DNA of 64,000 nt from Pseudomonas sp. PB120 (GTDB taxonomy: Bacteria > Pseudomonadota > Gammaproteobacteria > Pseudomonadales > Pseudomonadaceae). The position numbers and the translations under genes are program-made. Each line of letters starts with the position of its first letter. The first letter of the stretch is position 1. The notes under the pieces were generated by a model. It made no database searches and had not been told where the DNA came from. It worked only from the letters and a program-made list of their open reading frames with translations. The DNA is taken from contig NZ_RWIN01000011.1 in NCBI RefSeq assembly GCF_009761815.1, positions 1 to 64,000 on the forward strand, given 5' to 3'. This document shows, in pieces, positions 37,507-48,658 of this stretch.

Positions 37507-40071
37507 ATGCGTATAGATCGTTTAACCAGCAAATTGCAGTTAGCTCTATCCGACGCCCAATCTCTGGCCGTCGGCCTTGACCATCCCGGCATCGAGCCGG
37601 CGCACTTGATGCAAGCCATGCTTGAGCAGCAGGGCGGTTCGATCAAGCCCCTGCTGATGCAGGTCGGTTTTGACGTCAACAGCTTGCGTAAAGAGCTGAC
37701 CAAAGAGCTCGACCAGCTACCGAAAATCCAGAATCCGACCGGCGACGTCAACATGTCGCAGGATCTGGCACGCCTGCTCAATCAGGCCGACCGTCTGGCC
37801 CAGCAAAAAGGCGACCAGTTCATTTCCAGTGAGCTGGTGCTGCTCGCCGCCATGGACGAGAACAGCAAACTCGGCAAATTGTTGCTCGGCCAGGGCGTCA
37901 GCAAGAAGGCCCTGGAAAACGCGATCACTAACCTGCGTGGTGGTGAGGCCGTCAATGACGCCAACCACGAGGAGTCGCGTCAGGCGCTGGATAAATACAC
38001 CGTCGACCTGACCAAGCGCGCCGAAGAGGGCAAGCTCGATCCAGTGATCGGCCGTGACGACGAAATTCGCCGGACCATTCAGGTCCTGCAACGTCGTACC
38101 AAGAACAACCCGGTGTTGATCGGTGAGCCTGGCGTGGGTAAAACCGCCATTGCTGAAGGCCTGGCACAGCGCATTATCAACGGCGAAGTGCCGGATGGCC
38201 TGAAAGGCAAACGCCTGTTGTCCCTGGATATGGGGGCGTTGATCGCGGGTGCCAAATACCGTGGCGAGTTCGAAGAGCGCCTGAAATCCCTGCTCAATGA
38301 ACTGTCGAAGCAGGAAGGGCAGATCATTCTGTTCATCGACGAACTGCACACCATGGTCGGCGCCGGTAAAGGCGAAGGTTCGATGGATGCCGGCAACATG
38401 CTCAAGCCAGCATTGGCTCGCGGTGAGCTGCACTGCGTCGGCGCGACCACGCTCAACGAGTACCGCCAATATATAGAGAAGGACGCGGCGCTCGAACGAC
38501 GTTTCCAGAAAGTCCTGGTAGATGAGCCGAGCGAAGAAGACACCATCGCCATCCTGCGTGGCCTGAAAGAGCGTTACGAGGTTCACCACAAGGTGGCGAT
38601 CACCGACGGCGCGATCATCGCCGCGGCCAAGCTCAGCCATCGCTACATCACGGACCGTCAATTGCCGGACAAGGCCATTGACCTGATAGACGAAGCGGCC
38701 AGCCGCATCCGCATGGAGATCGACTCCAAGCCGGAAGTGCTGGATCGACTGGAGCGTCGCCTGATTCAGCTGAAGGTGGAATCCCAGGCGCTGAAGAAAG
38801 AAAGCGACGAAGCGGCGATCAAGCGCCTGGAAAAACTCCAGGAAGAAATCGTTCGTCTGGAGCGTGAGTATTCGGACCTCGAAGAAATCTGGAATTCGGA
38901 AAAAGCCGAAGTTCAGGGTTCTGCGCAGATCCAGCAGAAAATCGAACAGTCCCGTCAGGAACTGGAAGCGGCACGCCGCAAAGGCGACCTGAACCGCATG
39001 GCCGAGCTGCAATATGGGGTGATCCCGGACCTGGAGCGCAGCCTGCAAATGGTCGATCAGCACGGCAAAAGTGAAAACCAGCTGCTGCGCAGCAAGGTGA
39101 CCGAGGAAGAAATCGCCGAAGTCGTGTCGAAGTGGACCGGCATTCCCGTGTCGAAAATGCTCGAAGGCGAGCGCGACAAGCTGATGAAGATGGAAAGCCT
39201 GTTGCACCAACGCGTGATCGGTCAGGACGAAGCGGTGGTCGCGGTTTCCAACGCGGTACGTCGTTCGCGGGCCGGGTTGTCCGACCCGAATCGTCCGAGC
39301 GGTTCGTTCATGTTCCTCGGCCCGACCGGTGTCGGTAAAACCGAGCTGTGCAAGGCACTGGCCGAGTTCCTCTTTGATACTGAAGAGGCCATGGTGCGGA
39401 TCGACATGTCCGAGTTCATGGAGAAACATTCCGTGGCTCGACTGATCGGCGCGCCACCAGGCTATGTAGGCTATGAAGAAGGCGGTTATCTGACCGAGGC
39501 GGTGCGTCGCAAGCCTTATTCGGTGATTCTGCTGGATGAGGTAGAGAAGGCCCACCCGGACGTCTTCAACATCTTGCTGCAAGTGCTGGAAGACGGCCGA
39601 CTGACCGACAGTCATGGTCGCACGGTGGATTTCAAGAATACCGTGATCGTCATGACCTCCAACCTGGGCTCGGTACAGATCCAGGAATTGGTCGGTGATC
39701 GTGAGGCGCAACGTGCAGCGGTGATGGATGCGATTTCGTCGCACTTCCGGCCGGAGTTCATCAACCGGGTGGACGAAGTGGTGATCTTCGAGCCATTGGC
39801 CCGGGATCAGATCGCCGGTATCACCGAGATCCAGTTGGGTCGCCTGCGCAGCCGCCTGACCGAACGGGAGCTGAAGCTGGAACTCAGCCCTGAGGCCATG
39901 GATAAGCTGATCGCGGTGGGTTACGACCCTGTGTATGGCGCGCGGCCGCTGAAACGCGCGATCCAGCGCTGGATCGAAAACCCGTTGGCGCAGCTGATTC
40001 TGTCGGGTCGATTCTTGCCCGGCGATACGGCGAAAGGCGTGGTGGAAAACGACGAAATCGTCTTCGTCTGA
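37507..40071 (+). CDS. clpB: ATP-dependent disaggregase ClpB
   Basis: An 854-residue Hsp100 chaperone. An N-terminal Clp repeat domain, NBD1 with Walker A GEPGVGKT (206-213), the long coiled-coil middle domain (about 400-520, [19 protein letters not shown]) and NBD2 with Walker A GPTGVGKT (605-612). There is no IGF/L ClpP-binding loop that I recognise, as expected for ClpB. It works with DnaK to rescue aggregated proteins in the cytoplasm. It has its own heat-shock promoter and terminator. Confidence 0.97.
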   Translation: MRIDRLTSKLQLALSDAQSLAVGLDHPGIEPAHLMQAMLEQQGGSIKPLLMQVGFDVNSLRKELTKELDQLPKIQNPTGDVNMSQDLARLLNQADRLAQQKGDQFISSELVLLAAMDENSKLGKLLLGQGVSKKALENAITNLRGGEAVNDANHEESRQALDKYTVDLTKRAEEGKLDPVIGRDDEIRRTIQVLQRRTKNNPVLIGEPGVGKTAIAEGLAQRIINGEVPDGLKGKRLLSLDMGALIAGAKYRGEFEERLKSLLNELSKQEGQIILFIDELHTMVGAGKGEGSMDAGNMLKPALARGELHCVGATTLNEYRQYIEKDAALERRFQKVLVDEPSEEDTIAILRGLKERYEVHHKVAITDGAIIAAAKLSHRYITDRQLPDKAIDLIDEAASRIRMEIDSKPEVLDRLERRLIQLKVESQALKKESDEAAIKRLEKLQEEIVRLEREYSDLEEIWNSEKAEVQGSAQIQQKIEQSRQELEAARRKGDLNRMAELQYGVIPDLERSLQMVDQHGKSENQLLRSKVTEEEIAEVVSKWTGIPVSKMLEGERDKLMKMESLLHQRVIGQDEAVVAVSNAVRRSRAGLSDPNRPSGSFMFLGPTGVGKTELCKALAEFLFDTEEAMVRIDMSEFMEKHSVARLIGAPPGYVGYEEGGYLTEAVRRKPYSVILLDEVEKAHPDVFNILLQVLEDGRLTDSHGRTVDFKNTVIVMTSNLGSVQIQELVGDREAQRAAVMDAISSHFRPEFINRVDEVVIFEPLARDQIAGITEIQLGRLRSRLTERELKLELSPEAMDKLIAVGYDPVYGARPLKRAIQRWIENPLAQLILSGRFLPGDTAKGVVENDEIVFV

Positions 40072-40095
40072 TCCACGACGGCAACAAAATGAAAG

Positions 40096-40122
40096 AGGCC
40101 TCGCATTGCGAGGCCTTTTTTT
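40096..40122 (+). terminator. Terminator of clpB
   Basis: AGGCCTCGC-ATT-GCGAGGCCT followed by a run of seven T, 24 bases after the clpB stop. Confidence 0.93.
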
Positions 40123-40255
40123 CGTCAGGTTGTTGAACTGAAAGGAAAAGGCTTGTAAAGTGCGCCCCGCAGTAAGTCACCCGGTAGGGTTTCTGCTCCC
40201 CAAGCAGGAATCTGAAATAAGTTGCAAATCATTAACTTGAATGCAATTTAGGGGG

Positions 40256-40283
40256 TTGACAGAGGTGCTTAAGATTGTAGAAT
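40256..40283 (+). promoter_or_regulatory. Sigma-70 promoter of the tRNA cluster
   Basis: A consensus TTGACA (40256-40261), a 16-base spacer and TAGAAT (40278-40283), followed by the GC-rich discriminator AGCGCGCCTC typical of stringently controlled stable RNA promoters. The 5' leader before the first tRNA is about 80 bases. Confidence 0.9.
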
Positions 40284-40371
40284 AGCGCGCCTCAGACACA
40301 CGAACGCAGCGATGCGAACGGGTCGAAGAGAACGCAGTAAAGCTTCACCGTTGTAAATTGAAATATGTAGT

Positions 40372-40447
40372 TCCGTGATAGCTCAGTCGGTAGAGCAAAT
40401 GACTGTTAATCATTGGGTCCCAGGTTCGAGTCCTGGTCACGGAGCCA
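40372..40447 (+). tRNA. tRNA-Asn (GTT)
   Basis: A 76-base cloverleaf with encoded CCA: acceptor TCCGTGA paired with TCACGGA, D arm AGCTCAGTCGGTAGAGC, anticodon loop GACTGTTAATC (GTT) and T loop GGTTCGAGTCC. Confidence 0.97.
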
Positions 40448-40456
40448 ATTTCAAAC

Positions 40457-40533
40457 CGGGGTATAGCGCAGTCCGGTAGCGCGCCTGCTTTGGGAGCAGG
40501 ATGTCAGGAGTTCGAATCCCCTTACCCCGACCA
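40457..40533 (+). tRNA. tRNA-Pro (TGG), copy 1
   Basis: A 77-base tRNA with encoded CCA: acceptor CGGGGTA/TACCCCG, anticodon loop CCTGCTTTGGGAGCAGG (TGG) and T arm AGTTCGAATCCCCT. It is identical over its whole length to copy 2 at 40711-40787. Confidence 0.97.
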
Positions 40534-40538
40534 TTTTT

Positions 40539-40614
40539 GGGTCGTTAGCTCAGTTGGTAGAGCAGTTGGCTTTTAACCAATTGGTCGTAGGTTCGAATCC
40601 CACACGACCCACCA
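40539..40614 (+). tRNA. tRNA-Lys (TTT)
   Basis: A 76-base tRNA with encoded CCA: acceptor GGGTCGT/ACGACCC, D arm AGCTCAGTTGGTAGAGC, anticodon loop GGCTTTTAACC (TTT) and T loop GGTTCGAATCC. It is spaced 5 bases from tRNA-Pro, so it is in the same precursor. Confidence 0.97.
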
Positions 40615-40678
40615 TTTTTGAAACCAGTTAACGCTGGAATCGAATCTTAAGATCAGAGGCCAAAAGCGCTGATCGAAG

Positions 40679-42570
<1,892 letters not shown>

Positions 42571-42582
42571 ATCCTTCAGACG

Positions 42583-42619
42583 AAAAAAAGCCGCGCTTCC
42601 CCAGGGAAAAGCGCGGCTT
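42583..42619 (-). terminator. Terminator of the EF-hand gene
   Basis: AAGCCGCGCTT/AAGCGCGGCTT is an 11-bp stem around a short loop. On the minus strand it is followed by TTTTTTT. It lies between the convergent chemoreceptor and EF-hand genes. Confidence 0.92.
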
Positions 42620-42632
42620 GGTGCTCAGAGGC

Positions 42633-43031
42633 TTAGGCGCCGTCTTGGTCTTTCAGGTGTTCGAACAGGCCTTTCGGCATTTTCTTGCCGTTGGCTTCGT
42701 AGTTGGCTTTCACGTTATCGAACGCTTCCTGTTCGTCGATGAAGCCGTCATGGTTGGTGTCGATCTTGTCGAAGTTGGACTTCGGCGCCACCTTCAGGAA
42801 TTCGGCGCGGGATACTTTGCCGTCGCCATCGGTGTCAGTCTTGGCCATCGACGCATCGCCACATTTGCCTTCACCGCATTTGCCTTCAGGGGTTTTCACA
42901 ACCTGTTCCGCCGACGCCAGCAGATAACCTTGGGTCAGGGGCTGGGAGGCGAATACAGAGCCTGTCAGCATCATGCCACCGGCCAAAACAGCGCCGAGCA
43001 GACCGATAGTGTTTTTAGTGGTACGGGACAT
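42633..43031 (-). CDS. Exported EF-hand protein with EGKCGEGKCG motif (HvfA-like candidate RiPP precursor)
   Basis: A 132-residue protein. The signal peptide MSRTTKNTIGLLGAVLAGGM continues to about residue 29 (VFA-SQ). PLTQGYLLAS follows, then the tandem EGKCG motifs at 49-58, whose C52 and C57 are the only cysteines. Two canonical EF-hand loops follow: D66-D68-D70-E77 and D91-N93-D95-E102. The start at 43031 is set by CAGGAGATTTC. HvfA-type substrates of DUF692/MNIO enzymes share the signal peptide, the short QGY-LA segment and EGKCG repeats (established for that family). Fusion to EF-hands and the lack of an adjacent DUF692 or DUF2063 gene are observations here; that it is modified is inference. 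It could instead be a plain periplasmic calcium-binding protein. Confidence 0.85.
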   Translation of the reverse strand: MSRTTKNTIGLLGAVLAGGMMLTGSVFASQPLTQGYLLASAEQVVKTPEGKCGEGKCGDASMAKTDTDGDGKVSRAEFLKVAPKSNFDKIDTNHDGFIDEQEAFDNVKANYEANGKKMPKGLFEHLKDQDGA

Positions 43032-43250
43032 TTGAAATCTCCTGGGTTGCGCAACACAACCGCTCAATAGTGGGCGCCACGTGAGTGCGGCGATAGCCGA
43101 AGCGGGCGAGGTGCCTTGCTCGGATGTGGCTATTTAACGGTCGGGGTGTATCGCTACTGTGTCGCGCAAGGGGGGAGTTTGTAAGCGAAGGGGCGAAATC
43201 GCGGAGGGAGATACACTGAGACACAGATCTTCAAATCAATGGAGATCAAA

Positions 43251-43355
43251 TGTAGGAGTGAGCCTGGCTCCGGGCGGCGTTCCGACGATAGCGGTGTGTC
43301 AGTCAACTCATGTGTCACTGACAGATTGCTATCGCGAGCAGGCTCGCTCCCACAG
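43251..43355. repeat. Degenerate REPIN between the EF-hand gene and ndh
   Basis: The left arm is decayed (TGTAGGAGTGAGCCTGGCTC). The right arm is intact (GCGAGCAGGCTCGCTCCCAC). The loop has GATAGCGGTGTGTCAG and CTGACA...CTATCG, matching the loop at 1-70. It fills part of the 336-base gap 43032-43367; the remainder is the EF-hand gene leader, in which I see nothing else definite. Confidence 0.85.
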
Positions 43356-43367
43356 TGGGTATGTGTG

Positions 43368-44666
43368 TTAGTGCAGCTTGAGGCGTGGCTCAGTCCCACG
43401 CCCGATTTTGCTACCCAGCATCAGCATCGCCGTGCGAAACGCGCCATACAGTGCCATCTGGTGCATGCGATACAGCGACACGTAAAACATCCGCGCCAAC
43501 CAACCCTCAAGCATCACGCTGCCGGTCAGGTTGCCCATCAAGTTACCCACAGCCGAAAAACGCGACAGCGAAATCAGCGAGCCATAGTCGGTGTACTTGT
43601 ATTCCGGCAGTGCCTTGCCTTCGATCCGTAGCTTCAACGATTTCGCCAGCAGCGAGGCTTGCTGATGCGCGGCCTGGGCGCGCGGCGGCACATTGCGATC
43701 GGTGCCAGGTTGAGGGCACGCGGCGCAGTCACCGAAGGCGAAGATGTTCTCGTCGCGGGTGGTTTGCAGGGTCGGCAATACGTGCAGCTGGTTGATCCGG
43801 TTGGTTTCCAGACCGTCGATGTCCTTGAGGAAACCGGGAGCGCGAATGCCGGCAGCCCAGACTTTCAGGCTGGCGTTGATCACTTTACCGTCGGCGGTGA
43901 TCAGGCTGTCGGCCGTTACTTCGCTGACCGCGGCATTGGTCATGACGTTGACCCCGAGTTTCTCCAGGGTTTTATGCACAGGCCCGCCGATCCGCTCGGG
44001 CAGCGCCGGTAGCACGCGTGGCCCTGCTTCGATCAGGGTGATGTGCATGTTTTCCGGTTTGATCCGGTCCAGGCCGTAGGCCGCCAATTCATGCGCGGCG
44101 TTGTGCAGTTCCGCAGCCAGCTCGACGCCGGTAGCACCCGCGCCGACGATGGCCACGCTGATTTGTTCGACCTTGTCGGTTTGTCCGGCATGGGCGCGCA
44201 GGTAGTGGTTGAGCAGTTGCTGGTGGAAGCGTTCAGCCTGTTTGCGGGTGTCGAGGAACAGGCAATGCTGCGCCGCACCCTGAGTGCCGAAATCGTTGGT
44301 GGTGCTGCCGACCGCGATCACCAGCGAGTCGTAACCCACTTCACGGGCGGGCACCAATTCCAGGCCGGCTTCGTCGTAAGTGGCTGCGAGCTGGATTTTT
44401 TTCTGCGTGCGATCGAGCCCGCTCATGCGCCCCAGCTGGAACTCGAAGTGGTTCCATTTGGCCTGGGCAACATAGTTGAGTTCGTCTTCGGAAGAGTTCA
44501 GCGACCCGGCCGCCACTTCGTGCAACAGCGGTTTCCAGATGTGGGTCAGGTTCGCGTCGACCAGCATCACGCTGGCCGTGCCGCGCTTGCCCAGAGTCTT
44601 ACCCAGACGGGTAGCCAACTCCAGACCGCCGGCGCCGCCGCCAACGATGACAATACGATGAGTCAT
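43368..44666 (-). CDS. ndh: Type II NADH dehydrogenase
   Basis: A 432-residue FAD enzyme that passes electrons from NADH to ubiquinone without pumping protons. The FAD site is IVIVGGGAGGLELATRLG at the N-terminus, and the NADH site is VAIVGAGATGVELAAELH in the middle. A C-terminal amphipathic or hydrophobic stretch (YRMHQMALYGAFRTAML) anchors it to the inner membrane. The start at 44666 (MTHRIVIVGGG) drops a five-residue extension. The DUF3094 gene lies 60 bases upstream in the same direction. Confidence 0.93.
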   Translation of the reverse strand: MTHRIVIVGGGAGGLELATRLGKTLGKRGTASVMLVDANLTHIWKPLLHEVAAGSLNSSEDELNYVAQAKWNHFEFQLGRMSGLDRTQKKIQLAATYDEAGLELVPAREVGYDSLVIAVGSTTNDFGTQGAAQHCLFLDTRKQAERFHQQLLNHYLRAHAGQTDKVEQISVAIVGAGATGVELAAELHNAAHELAAYGLDRIKPENMHITLIEAGPRVLPALPERIGGPVHKTLEKLGVNVMTNAAVSEVTADSLITADGKVINASLKVWAAGIRAPGFLKDIDGLETNRINQLHVLPTLQTTRDENIFAFGDCAACPQPGTDRNVPPRAQAAHQQASLLAKSLKLRIEGKALPEYKYTDYGSLISLSRFSAVGNLMGNLTGSVMLEGWLARMFYVSLYRMHQMALYGAFRTAMLMLGSKIGRGTEPRLKLH

Positions 44667-44726
44667 GGGGATATCTCGCAAGGCTAAAAGAAATCGGTGC
44701 GATTACCCGAGCGAGCGCGAGGCAGC

Positions 44727-44900
44727 TCATAGCGTCAGGTAACTGATCAGTCGGCTCAACAGGCCCAAACCAATGGTCACTGCCAGGACCACCACCAGGA
44801 GCATCCACGGCCGAAAAGGCCGGCGCTCGACACGGTGCTGGGACAGGTGCAGGTACTCTTCGACATGTTTCTGGTCGTCGGGGTTCAAGCGGCTGGTCAT
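44727..44900 (-). CDS. DUF3094 family small membrane protein
   Basis: A 57-residue gene read directly from the sequence: it begins MTSRLNPDDQKHVEEYL, has a basic linker (RVERRPFRPW), then one membrane helix (MLLVVVLAVTIGLGLL) and ends LISYLTL. GAGGCC precedes the ATG. It lies just upstream of ndh on the same strand, a pairing I recall as conserved in pseudomonads. It might be a membrane partner of Ndh, but the function is unknown. Confidence 0.82.
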   Translation of the reverse strand: MTSRLNPDDQKHVEEYLHLSQHRVERRPFRPWMLLVVVLAVTIGLGLLSRLISYLTL

Positions 44901-44951
44901 AAAGGCCTCGTCAGGTAGACGTTGCTGAATGTGTAGAAGCTACAGGCTGAT

Positions 44952-45479
44952 TTAGCGAACGTTGAACGGAGCATAGCCGCTGTCCGGTACAGGCTCGACG
45001 CTCACTGTATCGTCCAGGCGAATGATTCCACTTTGTAACACTCGGGCGGTGATTCCGCCATGTCCGCGCATGGCCTGGAAGGTCCCTGGTCCGAGGTTGT
45101 TTTGCAGGCGCGCGCAAGGTTGGCACCAACCGGTGGTTTCGAAAATGGCCTGGCCAATTTTGAAGCGGCGACCCTTGAGGCTGAACAGGTTGATCCCGCT
45201 GATCACGAGGTTGCGCCGCAATTCGCCAGGCAACACCGGTTTATCGTGCGGCCGGCCCATCAGCGAACTGATCACTGCCAGGTGCTCCCACTGAATCAAC
45301 GTCACCTGCCGGGAATTGCGCACCCCGGGACGGGCGCGATCGCCGGTCAAACCGGCCTCGAGTCGTGCTTCCACGGCATCAAGCTCGATCATCGGCGTGT
45401 GCGGTTCCGGGCGCACGCCGATCCAGCGTACGCGGCCAATTTGCGGGACTTCGTTGATCAGCTCCTGCAATGGACTCAC
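44952..45479 (-). CDS. MOSC domain-containing protein
   Basis: A 175-residue protein of the MOSC (molybdenum cofactor sulfurase C-terminal) family. It carries the conserved WCQPC region with the family cysteine, plus LRRNLVISGINL. The GTG start at 45479 (MSPLQELINEV) overlaps the DUF1780 stop; longer frames upstream are inside DUF1780. It may bind molybdenum cofactor or transfer sulfur, but its substrate is unknown. Confidence 0.88.
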   Translation of the reverse strand: MSPLQELINEVPQIGRVRWIGVRPEPHTPMIELDAVEARLEAGLTGDRARPGVRNSRQVTLIQWEHLAVISSLMGRPHDKPVLPGELRRNLVISGINLFSLKGRRFKIGQAIFETTGWCQPCARLQNNLGPGTFQAMRGHGGITARVLQSGIIRLDDTVSVEPVPDSGYAPFNVR

Positions 45480-46102
45480 AAGCTGATCCCGACATCGAAC
45501 ACGATGCTGCGACCCAGGTTGCTGCGCAGGAAATCCGGTGCATCCGGGTGCGCGAACAGCACGCGGGCGAACGTCGGGCCGACCAGCGACAGCGAGCGCC
45601 AACCCTGGCGCAGATACTCGGTAGGCGGCGGGAAATGGCTGTTGAGGTCCAGCACTTCGCGCTTGAGGCTGGCGAAGGCGATGATGTCCAGTTCCCCCAG
45701 GTCCATGCCGCGTTCTTTGTAGTTGTGCGCTTTTTTGCGCAAGGTCGGCGCCAGCCTCAGCAAGAATTCATTGGCCGGAATGCGCTTGGGCTTGGCCTCG
45801 CGCCTGACCAGCGAACTGAGGGAAAACGCACTGCGCCGACGTTGCAGCTCGTCGCGCCATTCGTCATTGAGGCGCCGCCCCTCGTCGAGGACAAAGAACA
45901 CCTCGAAACTGGCGTCACGAAACAGCACGTCCGGAGGCTCGCCGGCAGGCGCGAACTCGTCGGCGCGATAGGGAATGTTCAGGCCTTGCAGCAGGCGCTG
46001 GCAGACCCAACGCTCACGCTCCCATTTGCGGGCATTGGACAGGAACGCGTTGGCTTGCTCGGCCGCGATGGTCAGCAGGCGTAAATAATCTGAGTCATCC
46101 AT
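45476..46102 (-). CDS. DUF1780 domain-containing protein
   Basis: A 208-residue cytoplasmic protein beginning MDDSDYLRLLTIAAEQANAF and containing DVLFRDASFEVFFVLDEGRR. The core may be related to nuclease-like folds, but I see no secure catalytic motif. The start at 46102 is chosen because the upstream frame is sequence antisense to the next gene. It is coupled with the MOSC gene by a 4-base overlap. Confidence 0.87.
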   Translation of the reverse strand: MDDSDYLRLLTIAAEQANAFLSNARKWERERWVCQRLLQGLNIPYRADEFAPAGEPPDVLFRDASFEVFFVLDEGRRLNDEWRDELQRRRSAFSLSSLVRREAKPKRIPANEFLLRLAPTLRKKAHNYKERGMDLGELDIIAFASLKREVLDLNSHFPPPTEYLRQGWRSLSLVGPTFARVLFAHPDAPDFLRSNLGRSIVFDVGISL

Positions 46103-46240
46103 AGGCCCAAGCTTAGCGTTCAAATGCGACAAGCAGAAAGCTTTGCATCGACTGGAGCAACTTTGTGGTCGTAGTAGACTGCTGCGCATGGGGCTGTTTT
46201 CAATCAAGGAGTCTGCGGTGGCGTTCAAGGGGTTACCCGC

Positions 46241-46930
46241 ATGATCGGCGAAGAGCTGCTGTCGCCGCTGACACTGATGGTCGGCTGGCTGATTTATATG
46301 CCGGTGATTGCCTGGGCAGTCTGGCGAGCGCCCTGGGTCGAATTGTTCACCGACAGTCGGCGCCAGCATTTGCTGTTCGGCACCGTGTTCGCGCTGTTCA
46401 TGCTGTGGCTGGTTCGGCGTGATTTCGACACGGGCGTCTCGTATCACTTTATCGGCTTGACGGCGGTGACCTTGCTGCTGGATTGGCCGCTCGCGATTGT
46501 CGGCGGGCTGGTGGCGCAAGGCGGATTGGTGCTGCTCGGTCGCCAGGACCTGGCCGCCGTCGGCGCGAATGGCGCGTTGTTCATCCTGCTGCCGGTGCTG
46601 GTCACCGAGTGCTGCGCCATCCTGGTCGAGCGCGCGCAGCCGCGAAATCCTTTTGTGTATATCTTTTGTTCCGGGTTCTTTGCCGCTGCATTGTCGGCGT
46701 TGTTGTGCCTGTTGCTGGCGCTGTTGTTGCTGTGGTTCGACGAGCGTTTTGCGATGCCGTACTGGCTGGAGGATTTTGTCGGTTACTTGTGGCTGCTGAT
46801 TTTTCCGGAAGCCTTTATCAACGGCATGATCGTCAGCGCGCTGGTGGTCTTCACGCCTGAGTGGCTGGAAACGTTCAACCGCACGCGCTATCTGTCGGCG
46901 CCATGGAAAGACGACGACCCCAAGTCCTGA
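46241..46930 (+). CDS. Energy-coupling factor ABC transporter permease-like protein (CbiM/DUF family)
   Basis: A 229-residue protein with about six hydrophobic segments. It has the family-like SYHFIGLTAVTLLLDWPLAIVGG and a C-terminal PEAFINGMIVSALVVFTPEWL segment resembling the CbiM substrate-specific component. No ATPase or CbiQ-like subunit is nearby, so metal (cobalt or nickel) transport is uncertain. RBS is AAGGGG. It diverges from DUF1780 and converges with yacG. Confidence 0.8.
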   Translation: MIGEELLSPLTLMVGWLIYMPVIAWAVWRAPWVELFTDSRRQHLLFGTVFALFMLWLVRRDFDTGVSYHFIGLTAVTLLLDWPLAIVGGLVAQGGLVLLGRQDLAAVGANGALFILLPVLVTECCAILVERAQPRNPFVYIFCSGFFAAALSALLCLLLALLLLWFDERFAMPYWLEDFVGYLWLLIFPEAFINGMIVSALVVFTPEWLETFNRTRYLSAPWKDDDPKS

Positions 46931-46967
46931 TCACGCTCAAAACTGAAGTCGTCGACGTTGCGAGGAA

Positions 46968-47168
46968 TCAGTGACGCGGGTCGAAATCGCCGCTGAACAT
47001 TTCGTCCTCGGCATCGGGAGCGACCGGAATCTTGTGCTCTTCCGATGCCCAGGCACCCAGGTCGATCAGTTTGCAACGGTCCGAGCAGAATGGCCGGAAC
47101 GTGCTCGTGGCGCTCCATTCGACAGGGGCGCCACAGGTTGGGCAATTGACGGTTGGGGTTTGGCTCAT
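46968..47168 (-). CDS. yacG: DNA gyrase inhibitor YacG
   Basis: A 66-residue zinc protein with ligands C9, C12, C28 and C32 (NCPTCG and [12 protein letters not shown]). It binds GyrB and blocks DNA binding in E. coli (known). It overlaps coaE by 4 bases and is the last gene of the pilB-pilC-pilD-coaE-yacG run. Confidence 0.95.
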   Translation of the reverse strand: MSQTPTVNCPTCGAPVEWSATSTFRPFCSDRCKLIDLGAWASEEHKIPVAPDAEDEMFSGDFDPRH

Positions 47169-47788
47169 GACTGGCCTCCACGCAAAGTAAGGTAATAGTG
47201 ATGCAGGCGTTCGACCTCGCTGTGCAGCCAGGCGAGGTCGCGGTCGTTGACCACCACATCGTCGGCGTGGCTCACACGATCCTGGCGGCTGGATTGCACC
47301 TTGAGAATCGCCTGGACCTGTTGCTCGGTGGTCTGGTCGCGCTGCAGGGTGCGTTCGATCTGTAGTTGTTCGGGGGCATCGATCACCAGGACGCGCTGGG
47401 TCATGGCGTACTGCCCGGATTCGATCAGCAGCGGCGAAACCAGAATCGCGTAAGGTGATTTTGCCAGCGCCAGATGATCGGTGATTTCCTTGCCGATCAA
47501 CGGATGCAGCAAGGCCTCAAGCCAGCGACGCTCGTCCGGCACTTCAAAGATCAGTTTGCGCAGAGCCGCGCGATCCAGTTGCCCGTCGGCTTGCAACACG
47601 CCGGGGCCGAAGTGTTCGGCGATCTTCACCAATGCCGGACGACCGGGTTCGACCACCCAGCGTGCCGCGTGATCGGCGTCCACCACGTGGATACCGAGGT
47701 CAATGAAGTGCTGGGCCGCGGCGCTTTTGCCGCTGCCGATGCCGCCGGTCAGGCCGAGAATCCAGGGTTTTTCCACAGGGGTATTCAT
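47165..47788 (-). CDS. coaE: Dephospho-CoA kinase
   Basis: A 207-residue P-loop kinase for the last step of coenzyme A synthesis. The P-loop is [11 protein letters not shown] (12-22), followed by the [13 protein letters not shown] region. The start at 47788 (MNTPVEKPW) overlaps the pilD stop. It lies in the conserved pilD-coaE-yacG order. Confidence 0.96.
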   Translation of the reverse strand: MNTPVEKPWILGLTGGIGSGKSAAAQHFIDLGIHVVDADHAARWVVEPGRPALVKIAEHFGPGVLQADGQLDRAALRKLIFEVPDERRWLEALLHPLIGKEITDHLALAKSPYAILVSPLLIESGQYAMTQRVLVIDAPEQLQIERTLQRDQTTEQQVQAILKVQSSRQDRVSHADDVVVNDRDLAWLHSEVERLHHYYLTLRGGQS

Positions 47789-48657
47789 TTCAAACCGACA
47801 AACTGCCAATAGAAGTCGGTTATTTGACCACCCCAGAGCAACGCAATCCAGCCGGCAATCGCCAGATAGGGGCCGAACGGGATCGGCGTTGAGGTTTTCG
47901 CGTTGCGCAGGCGCAGCAAAATCACGCCAATCAGCGCGCCCACCAGGGAGGACAACAGGATGGTCAGGGGCAAAACTTGCCAGCCACCCCAGGCGCCGAA
48001 CATGGCCAGTAACTTGAAATCACCGTAGCCCATGCCGTCCTTGCCCGTGATCAACTTGAACAGCCAGAACACCGACCAGAGCGCCATATAGCCGGCAATT
48101 GCGCCCCACAACGCGTCTTGCAAGGGCACGAACAGCTCGAAGCTGTTGACGATCAGCCCCAGCCAGATCAGCGGCAGCACCAGCACGTCCGGCAGCAGTT
48201 GATGCTCGGCATCGATCAGGCTCATGGCCAGCAATCCCCAGCTCAAGACCAGCACCAGGCAGGCGGGCCAGCCGAAACCGAAGTGCCAGGCGATGAACGC
48301 CGACAGCAGGCCGCAAGCCAGTTCGGTCAGCGGGTAGCGTTTGCTGATGGGCGTGGCGCAGCTTGAACAGCGCCCACGCAGAAAGACGTAACTGATGAGC
48401 GGGATGTTTTCCCACGCGCGGATCCGGTGGCCACAATGCGGACACTGGGAGTGGGGCAGCATCAGGTTGTAAGTTGGCAGCGGCGTTTCGGTGGGCAGGC
48501 CCAACAGCTCGAGGGCCTGCTGGCGCCATTCGCGCTCGAGCATTTTCGGCAGGCGCCAGATCACCACATTGAGGAAGCTGCCGACCAGCAGGCCGACCAC
48601 CAGGGCTATGACGACGAAAGCCAAGGGGTAGACGCTCAGGATTTCATTCAAGGGCAT
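47785..48657 (-). CDS. pilD: Prepilin leader peptidase / N-methyltransferase PilD
   Basis: A 290-residue inner-membrane aspartyl protease that cleaves and N-methylates type IV prepilins and type II pseudopilins. The zinc-type cysteines are C72, C75, C97 and C100. The catalytic aspartates are D149 (SLIDAEH) and D213 (GMGYGDFK). The start at 48657 (MPLNEILS) has AAGGGC nearby and drops an out-of-place extension. It directly follows pilC (2-base gap). Confidence 0.96.
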   Translation of the reverse strand: MPLNEILSVYPLAFVVIALVVGLLVGSFLNVVIWRLPKMLEREWRQQALELLGLPTETPLPTYNLMLPHSQCPHCGHRIRAWENIPLISYVFLRGRCSSCATPISKRYPLTELACGLLSAFIAWHFGFGWPACLVLVLSWGLLAMSLIDAEHQLLPDVLVLPLIWLGLIVNSFELFVPLQDALWGAIAGYMALWSVFWLFKLITGKDGMGYGDFKLLAMFGAWGGWQVLPLTILLSSLVGALIGVILLRLRNAKTSTPIPFGPYLAIAGWIALLWGGQITDFYWQFVGLK

Positions 48658-48658
48658 G

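Noticed and set aside
37717-39744. A long open frame antisense to clpB, and similar ones opposite pilB (49924-51564), pgi (60778-62619) and the DUF748 gene.
   Set aside because: All lie opposite genes with clear families, lack RBS and domain signals, and follow the codon periodicity of the real gene.
46241-46930. Firm assignment of cobalt transport to the CbiM-like permease.
   Set aside because: No ATPase, CbiQ-like or cobalamin genes are nearby, so only the family-level call is kept.
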